Origin: Branchinecta lynchi
Taxonomy: Eukaryota; Arthropoda; Branchiopoda; Anostraca; Branchinectidae
Length of the DNA stretch: 64,000 nt
Direction: 5' to 3'
Assembly (NCBI GenBank): GCA_023053575.1
Contig: JAKZAP010000014.1
Span: 11,682,938 to 11,746,937, forward strand
A model generated the notes under the pieces. It did not search any database and had not been told where the DNA came from. It saw only the letters and a program-made list of their open reading frames with translations. This document shows, piece by piece, positions 11,331 through 21,777 of the stretch (its first letter is position 1; each line of letters begins with the position of its first letter). The translations under genes and the position numbers were made by a program.

Positions 11331-12678
11331 TTTTTATGGCACTTGCCCTTCGGCCAAGTGCCATATAGCAATCGCAATTTCTGTCCGTCCGTCGGTCTGT
11401 CGGTCTGTCCAGGTTTTGCTAGTTCGGGCACTTCCACATAAGCTAGAACGATAAAACTTGGCAGGCGTATCAGGGACCCCAAATGATTAAGTTGGAAATA
11501 GTCACTTCCCCGATCCGAGCACCGTGGGGGGAGTGGAGGGAGGGGGAATCCGGAATCTTGAGGTATTTTTAACTTTTGAACGGGTGATCGGATCTCGATA
11601 AAACTTGATATTTGGAACGACCTCATGCCTCAGACGACCCACTTAAAATCCGGACCGGATCCGGTGACTTTTGGGGGGAGCTGGAGGGGACAACCGGAAA
11701 TCTTGGGAAACGCTATGAGTGGAGGGATCGAGATGAAACTTGGTGGGAAGACACCTAGCAAACACTAGATACATCATTGACATAACCGAGCCGATTCGGG
11801 CACTCTGGGGGGATCGGAGGGAGGGGGAATCCGGAATCTTGAAGTATTTATAACTTTTGAACGGGTGATCGGATCTCGTTGGAACTTGATATTTGGAAAG
11901 ACCTCATGCCTCAGACGACCTACTTAAAATCCGGACCGGATCCGGTGACTTTTGGGGGAGCTGGAGGGGGCAACCGGAAATCTTGGGAAACGCTATGAGT
12001 GGAGGGATCGAGATGAAACTTGGTGGGAAGACACCTAGCAAACACTAGATACATCATTGACATAACCGAGCCGATTCGGGTACTGTGGGGGGAGTGGAGG
12101 GAGGGGGAATCCGGAATCTTGAGGTATTTATAACTTTTGAACAGGTGATCGGATCTCGATGGAACTTGATATTTGGGAAGACCTCATACCTCAGACGACC
12201 CACTTATAATCTGGACCGGATCCGGTGATTTTTGGGGGGAGCTGGAGGAGGCAACCGGAAATCTTGGGAAATGCTATGAGTGGAGGGGTCGAGATGAAAC
12301 TTGGTGGGAAGACACCTAGCAAACACTACATACATCATTGACATGACCGAACCGATTCGGGCACTGTCGGGGGAGTGGAGGGAGGGGGAATCCGGAATCT
12401 TGAGGTATTTATAACTTTTGAACGGGTGACCGGATCTCGATGAAACTTGATATTTGGAAAGACCTCATGCCTCAGACGACCCACTTGAAATCCGGACCGG
12501 GTCCGGTGACTTTTGGGTGGAGCTGGAGGGGAGAACCGGAAATATTGGAAAACGGTAAGAGTGGATGGATCGAGATGAAACTTGGTGGGAAGACACCTAG
12601 CAAACACTAGATATATCATTGACATAACCGAGCCGTGCTTACTCGTAACAAGTGCCATATGAGCTCGTAGCTCTTGTT
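11331..12678 (+). mobile_element. Family B Helentron/DINE-like element, copy B1 with 280-bp tandem core
   Basis: It starts TTTTTATGGCACTTGCC, which forms a hairpin with the following CCAAGTGCCATA, then a GTCCGTCCGTCGGTCTGTC tract, then a core repeated about four times. The word AGGGGGAATCC recurs at 11541, 11822, 12102 and 12383, a period of 280-281 bp. The end repeats AAGTGCCATATGAGC and closes with the stem GAGCT-CGT-AGCTC and TTGTT. No coding frame is convincing. Subterminal inverted repeats, a tetranucleotide tract, a tandem core and a 3' hairpin fit DINE/Helentron structure. Confidence 0.75.
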
Positions 12679-13261
12679 GATTACTGCTGCAGATCTTTCT
12701 GTATTTGTGCCGTGGCGGCGGACTTCAGCGTTGCTGGCTTCATCGGAATATGTTATTTAGCGAATGGAACGGAGGGGTCGTCAAAAGATTTACCAGCTCG
12801 CTCCTGCGCTGCTTTTTCGGTCTGGGATTAGGCACCGTCTAATAGGCCTGAGTGGACAGCCACTTTATATTTACTGAGTTCTGGCTTATGCAAATCTCTC
12901 GTCGGGACCAGGGACAATACTGTGTGATTTTTCGACGCCGTTGGTAAGCCTTGGAGTTGTTGACTCTTCATTGAGTCCGTAACGGCTTCGTAAAAAAGGG
13001 CCAATATGGTTAATGCATTTCCCCAAGTGAGATAACTTTTTCTGGACAGATGTATCTCTCCCCTTTTTGGAATAACAGGGCTTAACGCCAACTGGGAAAA
13101 TTAGAAGGAATGTGACTGTTTTCCAAGATGGATATAAGTCAGAGTAATTGTGTGAAGTAAACGGCCGAAATGGATTGCGGGATTGTCCGCACCGGGAACA
13201 AGGGGGATTGGGCTTTTATAGTCCAAAGTAGGTAGTGCCAGAGCAGTCATACAAGATCCTT

Positions 13262-13562
13262 CCCGATGAAAAATTTATCTCAAAATAGTACTATGAAGTT
13301 GTACGAAAAAGTAGCATGCAGTACTTACGATGCTACTACATGCTTCTGCTTCAAGGCTACCGTGTTACTGCATACTACTATATGCTACTATTAGCAAGAC
13401 CGGATGCTACTATGGCAAGATAGGATGCTACTGGATACTACATAAGATTGGACCAGTCTGAGGCACATTAAATGATAGTATTCTTTGCTATTACATAGTA
13501 TTACATGCAACGTTTTCGTACTACTATCATACTACTACGCAGGCTACAAATTTGTCATCGGG
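13262..13562 (+). repeat. MITE family D, copy D2
   Basis: Near-identical in layout to the copies at 1012 and 63199, starting CCCGATGA and ending TCATCGGG. It runs directly into a 15-G homopolymer (13560-13574), which hides the right target-site duplication. The left flank is TT. Confidence 0.85.
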
Positions 13563-14227
13563 GGGGGGGGGGGGCATGGAACTCAAACGGCAGGGCATGC
13601 CCGGACGAATGAGCCCAGGGGCTCATACGTTGGGACAGTGCGCTGCAGTAAGGGCATGGTACCCCAGTAAAATCTGTTTTGAAAAGCAGATTTCCATTTC
13701 AGATTTTCCATTCAACTTCTTTTGTGGGGGTACCATGCCCTTAATTCAGGGCATAGTGTCCCAACGAACACAATCGTGTTTCCGCGACAAACACTCGGAA
13801 AGTGTGTGGCCCGCAATTGTGTCACGGAAAAACGCCTTAGAAAAGATGCAGGCATCAGACATTCCCATCCTAAATGGCAACTAATGTCGGGCAAGAAAGT
13901 TGATAAAAATAAAAGAACCGTCTACCAATGTGCTACTATTAGAATGTTTGTGCAGTTATGTCATTGTTCATGACACTTTACACGAAACAGGGAGCAGGTC
14001 GGTTCAAGTGAACACAGTGTGTATTGAGGCCACATTTAAAGTAGAACTGAAACCTTTTCCTTCTCAAGAACTAGCGGCATCACCAGTCCGTCGATTTTCT
14101 TTTCACAATTCTTTACGTGATTTTGCACGTTGGCCCAATCTCAGCTTCCCATGAAAAAATGTTCACAATTAAACCCCGCCTTTTGCGTCTGTTGTCATTA
14201 CATATTCATTCAACTCAAGCTGCCTGC

Positions 14228-15717
14228 GAATCAGATTTGACAGTGCAAAATGGATATGTCAACTCATTTTTATGGCACTTGCCATCCGGCCAAGTGCCAT
14301 ATACCGATCACATTTCCGTCGGTCGGTCGGTCGGTCGGTCGGTCGGTCGGTCGGTTAGTCCGGTGTTTGCGAGTTAGCGTACTTTCAGATATGCTAGGAC
14401 GATGAAACTTGGCAGGCATATCAGGGACCCGACCAAACTAACTTGGAGGGGGAGATGGCAGAATCTGGAAAATAGGGACATGCATAACTTTCGAACGGGT
14501 GATCGGATCTTAATGAAACTGGATATCTGGAAAGATCTCGTGTCTCAGATGTCTCGTTTCAAGTTCGGACCGGATCCAACGAATCTGGGGGGAGTCGGAG
14601 GGGAGAACCGGAAATCGTTAGAAACTCTCAGAGTGGAGGGATCGGGATGAAACTTGGTACGAAGAACAAGCACACGCTCTAGATACATCACTGATAGGAC
14701 TGGACCGGATTCGGACACTGTGGGGGGAGTTGGAGGGAGGTTCCGGAATTCTGGCGATCCGTAGTTAATGTACTTCCAGGTGGGCTAAGATGATAAAACT
14801 TGGTAGGCATCTCAGGGACCCGATCAGATTAACTTGGGAACAGTCACTTGCCTGGTCTGACTATCGTGGGGGGAGGGGGAGACGGTGGAATCCGGAAATT
14901 CATAGCATGCATAACTTTCGAATGACACCTTGAACTACCTCATGTCTCAACATGTCCCATTTCAAGTCCGGACCGGATCCGATGAACTGGGGGGGGGGTC
15001 GGAGGGGAGAACCGGACATCTTGTGACACGCATAGAGTGGAGCGATAAGGATGAAACTTGGCGGGAAGTACAGGCACAAGTCCTAGGTGCATCAGTGACA
15101 GAATCGGACCGGATTCGGATACCGAAGGGGGGGGGGAGCTGTAGGGAATGTCCAGAATTCCGGTGATCGTGAGTTAAGGTACTTCCAGATGTGCTAGGAC
15201 GATAAAACTAAGCTGGAGCATTAGAAACTTGACACCATTGGGTTAGACATCGTCACTCTCCGATCCGACCATCCCTTCAAGAACTCATCTTAACCGCAAA
15301 GTACAAAAACACTTTTAAGCAAAATTTACTTTTTCACGATCGCCATGAGCACATGATTCTTTTTGCCTCAAGGATTTTGCTTAGAAATTAATTTTTAGCA
15401 CCCTTAAAGCGCGCATCTCAAACGAAAAGTAAAAAAAAAACGACCATCATGTCCATCCTCTGACCCAGCCTAGCAAGTTTGGCGCATCTTAACGGGGAAG
15501 AGAAAAAAGACTTTTGACCATCACTTCCATCTGACCCACCCTTGCAAGTGCCATATGAGCGACCAGCTCTTGTTTTATTTTATTTTTAACCAGCTAAAGC
15601 TAGTTTTTCCACAGATTAAATTTCCAGCTTTGGCGGTTTGGGCCTGAAGCCTTGCCAAAAGAGCTGAAATATAGCTCTGATAAAATTAGCCGACTTATCC
15701 TTTTTGCACTGCCAAAT
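14228..15717 (+). repeat. MITE family I copy I1, split by B2
   Basis: The left end (14228-14266) carries TTTGACAGTGCAAAATGGAT. The right part (15575-15717) ends AAATATAGCTCTGATAAAAT and then TTTTTGCACTGCCAAA. Together they resemble the intact element at 54415-54657. The B2 element lies between the halves. Confidence 0.6.
14267..15574 (+). mobile_element. Family B element, copy B2
   Basis: It starts TTTTTATGGCACTTGCC with the pairing CCAAGTGCCATA, followed by about eight GTCG units (14320-14355). It has two diverged cores with GGACCGGATCC words and ends AAGTGCCATATGAGC plus the stem GAGC-GACC-AGCTC and TTGTT. It sits inside a family I MITE and shows no obvious target-site duplication. Confidence 0.75.
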
Positions 15718-15928
15718 ACATTATGATTGTGTCAGTAAGGACAGTACAAGTCGGTCAAAGACAACGATTGTTGGCGAGGCTAGCCAAGATTGCGCGTAAT
15801 AAGTTGTTCTTTCACTGTAGACAGACGCGTGGAGCTGACCTTTTTTCTTCCGGGGAATTGATATGGAAAGCAGCAACTGTATGCCTTTCAAGGGAAATTT
15901 TAACGTAGGCTCTTCAGCAAACCTTTAA

Positions 15929-17234
15929 AGGACCTCTGGCACTGTTTACTCTTCAACTTACAGTATTTTAAAATGTTTGAATTCTTTAAAACTAGGCTGT
16001 GTTTTCAAAAATAACGCACGGTTTTGGCTGTTTCAAGCCTTTTCCGAGACCCGTTGACTTACAGCGACAACAGGGAAACAATTTACATAACCGTTTTTTG
16101 GGATCCCAAAACGTAAGTGGAGTGTTACTTCGCAAAAGTTGTCCGTCTGTCTGTGAGCACGATAACTCTCGAAGGGAATGAGATATTTGATGAAATTTGT
16201 ATTGAGGATTTTGTGGGTCAAGAGTAAGGTCAAGTTCGTAGATAGCCTTTGTAGCCTTATATTTAGGGGTGGGGGTGTTAAATTAAGGTGCAAAAAAAAC
16301 ATTTTTTTAAAAGCTATTGAGATAGTTGATTTAAGGTTAAGGAGAAATGCTGAATCTGAATTCGAAAGTTATTTTCTTGCCGGACAAGTAGTTCACCTGG
16401 AATCAGGTGAAAAAAAGGACACAAAATTTGCCGACCAGTTTTCAGCAATATTAGCAGTCCCTACCCCTTCATTCTCAAACTTGTATAGCTCTGCGCATGG
16501 ATGCCGACATTCATTTGTTTATTCTATGGACGTCGGATAGACCGAGTGTAATCGACGGTCTAAGGGGTTGATATATAATGTTCAAACGAAGAAATATGTT
16601 GTTCAAGCGAGGATGTTGTTCAATGAGGATTCACTGGTAAAGTACATGTCAAGTTCGTAGATGGGTCCTTTAGTCCTATCTTTAGAGGCAGAGGAGAGGT
16701 TTCGAATTTACGGTAAAAACATGTATGTTTTATAAGCTAATAAGATATTCATGGAGGGTGTAAGGAGGTCCGCTGAATCCATATTTGAACTTAGTTTTCT
16801 TGCTGGACAAATGGTTCATCACGAATTCGGCTGAAACTGGAAATTTGTTTGAAGCTCAAAGTTGTTTCTGAAATTGATTAGAGATTCGGTATCGGGGCAA
16901 GGAGACCGGGCAAGGAGACATGTTGAATCCATTTTTGAACTTTATTTTAACAGTAAAGATATCCAAGGAATCTGAGCAAAACTGAATGAAGAAGACATGA
17001 CCCAATTGTAATCAAATGTTTGATTTTTGGGATCCCATCGAAACCTTTGGTGCTGATGGAAGAACTTCACGCAGACAACCGTCGACAGCGTAATACACAT
17101 CAAAGGTAGCAAAACATGGCACGTGAGAAATAAGCATGGTTTTGTTAGATGTGTTAGAATGTACCGTACGACATTGGGGTCTCATAGCGATTATACAAGT
17201 AGGTTGCTTTAGTATTGCAGGTAAGACAGGTCCT
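15929..17234 (+). repeat. TTAA element family E, copy E1, split by A3
   Basis: Ends are TTAA|AGGACC at the left and GGTCCT|TTAA at the right. The two parts, 15929 to about 16098 and about 17052 to 17234, together match the uninterrupted copies at 18853 and 60359. A reverse family A element lies between them. The TTAA flanks suggest mobilisation by a piggyBac-type transposase. Confidence 0.75.
16099..17051 (-). mobile_element. Family A element, copy A3 (reverse)
   Basis: It starts TTGGGATCCCAAAACG and ends GGGATCCCATCGAAACC plus TTTGG. The uninterrupted family E copies read ACCGGTTTTTCTGATGG across this site, so the insertion lies right after the T-run and no clear duplication is made. This helps to define the element ends. 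Confidence 0.7.
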
Positions 17235-17264
17235 TTAAGCTAATATGTTATTTTTCTTTCACAG

Positions 17265-17555
17265 TTGCTCCCACCGTTTATGTTCCTAACCAACTAATTG
17301 GTGCCACAGCTGGCACGGAGGTCCTCTTAGAATGCAAAACTGAAGCCTGGCCACGTCCCATAGCTTATTGGATTAGGGGCAGTCAAGACTCTTACCTTCT
17401 GCCTGGTAAGCCATTCAAGGCTGAAGTGACGGAAAATGGTTTCACTACAAAGCTGGCCCTAAGATTTACGGCCATCTCCCAACGAGATTATGGGACGTAT
17501 AAATGCATTGCCAAGAATGCTTTGGGGGAGGCGGAAGGAAGTATTAGATTGTATG
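17265..17555 (+). CDS. Ig3 exon of Lachesin/DIP-like gene
   Basis: The exon has 291 nt, is phase 1 at both ends, follows TTTTTCTTTCACAG and ends at G|GTAAGT. It encodes one entire C2-type Ig domain of about 97 residues. It opens FAPTVYVPNQLIGATAGTEV, with the first cysteine in LLECKTEAWP, the core tryptophan in AYWIRG, and the second cysteine in RDYGTYKCIAKNALGE, ending GSIRLY. The VPNQL(I/V)GA opening and the YGTY(K/R)C(I/V)AKN signature are typical of Ig3 in Lachesin and DIP proteins. The domain is extracellular and membrane-proximal. Confidence 0.92.
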
Positions 17556-17804
17556 GTAAGTATCGTTACGTACCTTTGACTATTGGAGTATGTTTTGGGG
17601 GAGGTGATTCACATTCTCTGTGAGAAAATTCAATTGATAATACTTATACTATATAACCCTGATAATACTTCTGGACTTTTTTGGTCGACTTGTCGCAGAG
17701 TTTACAGTATGGAATTTTGTCTGACTGTGAATATACCTTCAGCCCAAATTGACCTGGGATCAATATAAAAAAAAAAAACTCAAAACGGTGAGTGAGCTAG
17801 GATA

Positions 17805-17890
17805 TTGACTGGCCATTCTGCGATATTTCGGCCCTTCTTGGCAAGGGTCCTCTTCAGGCTATATCTGGAACGAATGAACCTGCTAATTGT
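17805..17890 (+). repeat. Family I fragment
   Basis: It contains ATATTTCGGCCCTTCTTGGC and AAGGGTCCTCTTCAGGCT, the core of the palindromic family I element at 54415. Terminal repeats are absent. A shorter scrap lies near 19485-19530. Confidence 0.6.
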
Positions 17891-18262
17891 ATTATCCTAG
17901 CTATTCAGGAACGAATAGGAGTCCAATACAGCCAGCGACAGCCAATTATACTGTAATGTTCCTACAGTGCTTGTAAGGATTAAGTAGGCTATATACAGGC
18001 TGATAGACGAAACTTATTTTACTAGTGATTCGCTGAATATTTATTATACCAATTGAAGGAATTGTAGAATCTCAGCGTCTCGGACCTATAGAATTGAGTG
18101 ACAGGCGCCGAGCAAACTTACTGAAACTCTGCACTTAGCAAGGTGAAGGGAGGGAATATTTGCGCTGTTTTGTCACTATTTATATCACTTTGGTGGAACC
18201 AGCAACTTGATTATTTCACAAAAATTTGAGAAGACTTGGTTTCAAGCAGAAACATTACTTTA

Positions 18263-18385
18263 AAGTTTAACTGAAAGACTAACTTATTCTTGTACCTTGG
18301 ATTTGAATTCACTGAATAATTTTGACTTTGCTGAGGGATTTTTTCACCTTGGGATCTAGTATAGTGACGTTCAGAATATGAAGTG
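18263..18385 (+). repeat. TTAA element family K, partial copy K3
   Basis: TTAA|AGTTTAACTGAAAG at the left, then about 120 bp similar to the start of the K copy at 59573, up to GACGTTCAGAATAT. The rest is missing. Confidence 0.6.
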
Positions 18386-18852
18386 CTTGTCCGACAAGAT
18401 AAAATCAATTCCAACGCGGAGAATTTTGATTTCAAGGAAAGCATGTGTTTCAATGGCTAACGAAGCGAAGCTAAGAAAATTTTCAATTCCAAATCGTAGG
18501 TTACGTCAGGAAAGCCCGCTAATGCGGATGACCCCCACAATCTTTATTTTGGTAGTTGTTTTCCATGCATAGTTATCAGATAGTTCAAGCATGGAGGGAC
18601 AAGAGCGTAAGGGTACCACGAATCTCGAAAAAATATTCAGTTAATTTATCCGAATGGGTAGCAGAAGAAATGTTACATCTATCGGAAGCCTAAAATAAAT
18701 GTGACCAGAAAAGCTTGAAACAGTGGGGACACAGTAACTAGCACTGATTACTTCCCTCGACGAAAAACCACCCCTTAAGTTTTAGAACAACGTATACCTC
18801 ATGCACAAGCTCAAATTTCTGATGTCAGGGAAAGCGCGTTTGAAATACTTAA

Positions 18853-19206
18853 AGGACCCCTCGCACTATTTACTCTTCAACTTACAGTATTTAAAACTAG
18901 GCTGTGATTTCAACAAATAACCCACGGTTTTTGCTGTTTTAAGCCTTTTCCGAGACACCTTGACTTGTAGCGAAAACAGGGAAGCAATTTACATAACCGG
19001 TTTTTCTGATGGAATAACTTCTCGCTGACAACCGTCGACAGCGAGATACACATCGAAGGTAGCAAAGTACAGCAAGTGAGAAAATCAGCGTGGTTTTGTT
19101 AGAGGGGAATAGAATGTACCATACGAAATGGGGGTCTCCGGTTTTAGTAAAATATGGAGTGATTATGGAAATAGGTTGCGTTAGTATTATAGGTAAGACC
19201 GGTCCT
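18853..19206 (+). repeat. TTAA element family E, copy E2 (intact)
   Basis: 354 bp bounded by TTAA on both sides, with AGGACC and GGTCCT as terminal inverted repeats. It carries no coding frame of its own and serves as the empty-site reference for the A3 insertion in E1. Confidence 0.82.
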
Positions 19207-19727
19207 TTAAGTTATGTAGCCTCCAATCGGTTTGTACGCACCTTATCAGTAAGCGATGAAAAAACACCAGTTGACTTGGCGATACGCGGAGACAGAGGGA
19301 CGGAGACTTGTAAAGAAATGGGCTTGCCTTCTAGTAACCTGGCGTTTACAGGTAGGCTACTCGAGCAAAAAAAAATCTTCGGTCGTTAGCTTAGATGCGG
19401 AGAACTGTAGTTTGATAACACTTAACACATGTATTCAAACAATGTTTACAACGGATATACGTCAGCTACGAATCTTCATCAGCGATAGTTCGGCCCTTCT
19501 TGGGTCCTCGTCAAGTCAGCTTGGGCTCAAAGAGTATTTTTACTTAACACCTGGTTACGCATCCTTGTGTTAAATTATATGTTGGATGTCGTTGTTTATT
19601 TATTATTAGATTTGGCGTTAAGCTTTGTTTCACTGTTCGCTTTTAGCGAAACATAACCGTTAAAGGGTCATAACTTAATTGTTCTCTTTATCCAGTAACA
19701 ACATTTGAAAAAAAAAATTGGGCAACC

Positions 19728-19935
19728 ATTTGTCGGGGGTTACCCAATCCCGGGACCTGATGTACACCCTTTACTAGCAGCGGCCGAAACCAGCGGTACG
19801 GGCGATGAATAGGTGATTCTGCTTCTAAACATACTGATTTGAATGTTCTAACACGTGGGAACTGGTGCCGGCTGGTGTCAGTCGGTGCCTGCACTGAAAT
19901 TGAGAGTGGGCAACCGCTCTACATTTGTTAAATTT
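19728..19935 (+). repeat. Family G CCGGTGCCGG-rich repeat, copy G1
   Basis: About 200 bp with CGATGAATAGGTGATTCTGC, CTAAACATACTGATTTGAAT, ACACGTGGGAACTGG and GAGAGTGGGCAACC segments shared with copies near 23440, 52030, 54030 and 62070. It is rich in short CCGG hairpins. Its class is unknown. Confidence 0.6.
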
Positions 19936-21396
19936 TTTCAAACCTTTGACAGAAGAAGCAAAGGAGGATTAGAGTCGTTGGCGTTTTCACAGTTCATTCT
20001 CGAAGTCCCAAAAACCGTGAAGGCTATAGTCCCCAGATCAAAACACAAATCTTTCTCTTTGCCTTTTTTACGGTCTTTCTCAGCTCTTAAGGATAAATTG
20101 GTTTATTCCCAACCTCTAAGGGACTAAATAACCCTGGTACAACTATCCCGAATGCCCGTTCTTGTCTTGACCACTGGTTTATAGAAAATCGAGAGTGTGC
20201 AAGAAATCAGGAGAAAAGAAAATCTTTAGGTTTATTTCGAAAGAATATAATAATAATAATAATACAAAACAAGAGAAAAGGCTTTCGCCTCTAAATAACT
20301 CTCAGAAATTTTGAGTAGTCGAACTGATCAGAGTTAAAAATCTCATCAACAGTGCACTTAAAACTATTGATCGATTAAGCATTAACCGTATCTTCGGTAA
20401 GGCTGTTCCAAGGATCAACAATTCTGTTGCCAAAACCCCACTTAAAAACATCCTTGTGGAATCTTGACTTTGTAAGCTTGTACGCGTGCCCCCGATGATG
20501 GCGGTTAATGCTGAATCTTACTAAATCAGTCACTTCAAAATTGTCATAACTTCCATTGATTAATTTGAATGTTTCAACAAATATGTGACGTTCAGTGCTC
20601 GGTTCAGTGGTTAAGAATGAATAACGTCACCGAGATGAGTCGTAGATCAAAAAGATTTATCTAAAGATCTAGAAATAGATCTAAAATAAATCGAGAGTGG
20701 AGGGTTCAGTTTGTTTGTTTTTCGCGCCACGTCCCTGGGTTTCTCTTTGGGTGCCGCGCCGTATTTCCGAATAAGGGATTCACCGAAGAAAATGAAACCC
20801 TGCACGCCATCTTCCCACGTCTTAAAGCATGAGCTTCACATCCTAGTAGCGCAGGAGATGTCGCTAGTAGCGTTGATGCTTACAGAATTATTGTTTTCCA
20901 GAAATGAATGTACCTGTAGCTTCGAAGCCCTTGACCTCGAAAAAGATGAAGTTGGAAGGTAAGCTACTTGAAACAAGGTTGTAGGTGATCACATATCAGT
21001 CCAACAGCTGCGTTTTTTTCAAAGTTTGAGGACACCTTCAAATTCGAAGCTCTTATCTTAAATACCGTTTTTGGTCGCCATAGCCGGTCAACGTCTGCGT
21101 CTAGCAAAAAACGAAATTTAGTGTTTGAAGTTAAATCTAATCTTATTCTTTAACATAAATCTATTTTGTCTAATGGTTAAATCCAGAATCTGTACCTTTG
21201 CCGGCCGCCATTATTTTTCTTTTCTCCGTTAGAACTTAGGACGTCCAGCTTGGTGAGATAGCAAGTTCGAAGTCGAAAAATCGCTACTATTCTGTCGGCA
21301 GGTGTTTCTTCTCAAACCTTGGGGGGGGGGGGCAGAATCTGTTTACAGAGCTCTTATGATTTTTGCTGTGACTATCCTCGCTTTCCCGTAAAGAGC

Positions 21397-21703
21397 GTGT
21401 TCCACCCTTCTGACAATAGTTACTATTCGTTACTATTTCCGTTCCATCCTGGCGAAAAGTTACTACGCTGACCGTTCTAACCTTCTGGAAATAGTAACTA
21501 ATAATTACTATTTGCTTACCATGCTCGGGAGCATAGTAAGCATAGTAACTACCCATCTCTGTAACGTGATTGGTCGGATTCGGCCATGGCATGATATTCT
21601 GCTCGAAAATAGAAAAATCGTTCCAGCCTTGACGGCAAAAAGCAAGAATTCGTGACGTCATGCGTAGTAACTATGGTAAGTAGGGTAGAACACGCTCAAA
21701 GAG
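21397..21703 (+). repeat. MITE with GAGCGTGTTC termini
   Basis: The left GAGCGTGTTCCACCC pairs with the right GGGTAGAACACGCTC, about 15 bp of terminal inverted repeat. The interior is filled with AGTTACTA and TAGTAACT words. Open frames across it are by-products of the repeats. Confidence 0.7.
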
Positions 21704-21777
21704 ATGCGGAGTGCCAGTAACAGCTTTAAATCGCTGTACCCACGAGACAAGGCGGACATCCGCCACTGCGCTCGTTA

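Larger units (their letters stand above)
645..17264. other. Large repeat-filled intron (16.6 kb)
   Basis: The intron lies between the Ig2 and Ig3 exons. It holds MITE D1 and D2, palindromic MITE H1, family A copies A1-A3, the inverted-repeat complex C, family B copies B1 and B2, a split family I element and a TTAA element E1. The parts at about 1440-2280, 12680-13260 and 13575-14215 show no recognised gene or repeat family beyond short low-complexity runs. Confidence 0.7.

Noticed and set aside
12335..12658. 107-codon frame on - and similar frames at 11258-11626, 14402-14650 and 29863-30135
   Set aside because: These are readings of family B core repeats; Pro-rich composition comes from GGGGGGAG words.
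12828..13091. 87-codon frame on -
   Set aside because: It reads fairly smoothly (ending LVPTRDLHKPELSKYKVAV) but has no recognised domain, splice context or neighbour on that strand. It could be a transposon remnant; support is insufficient.
21287..21661. 124-codon frame on -
   Set aside because: It crosses the palindromic MITE at 21397-21703 and a 12-G run. No domain is recognisable.
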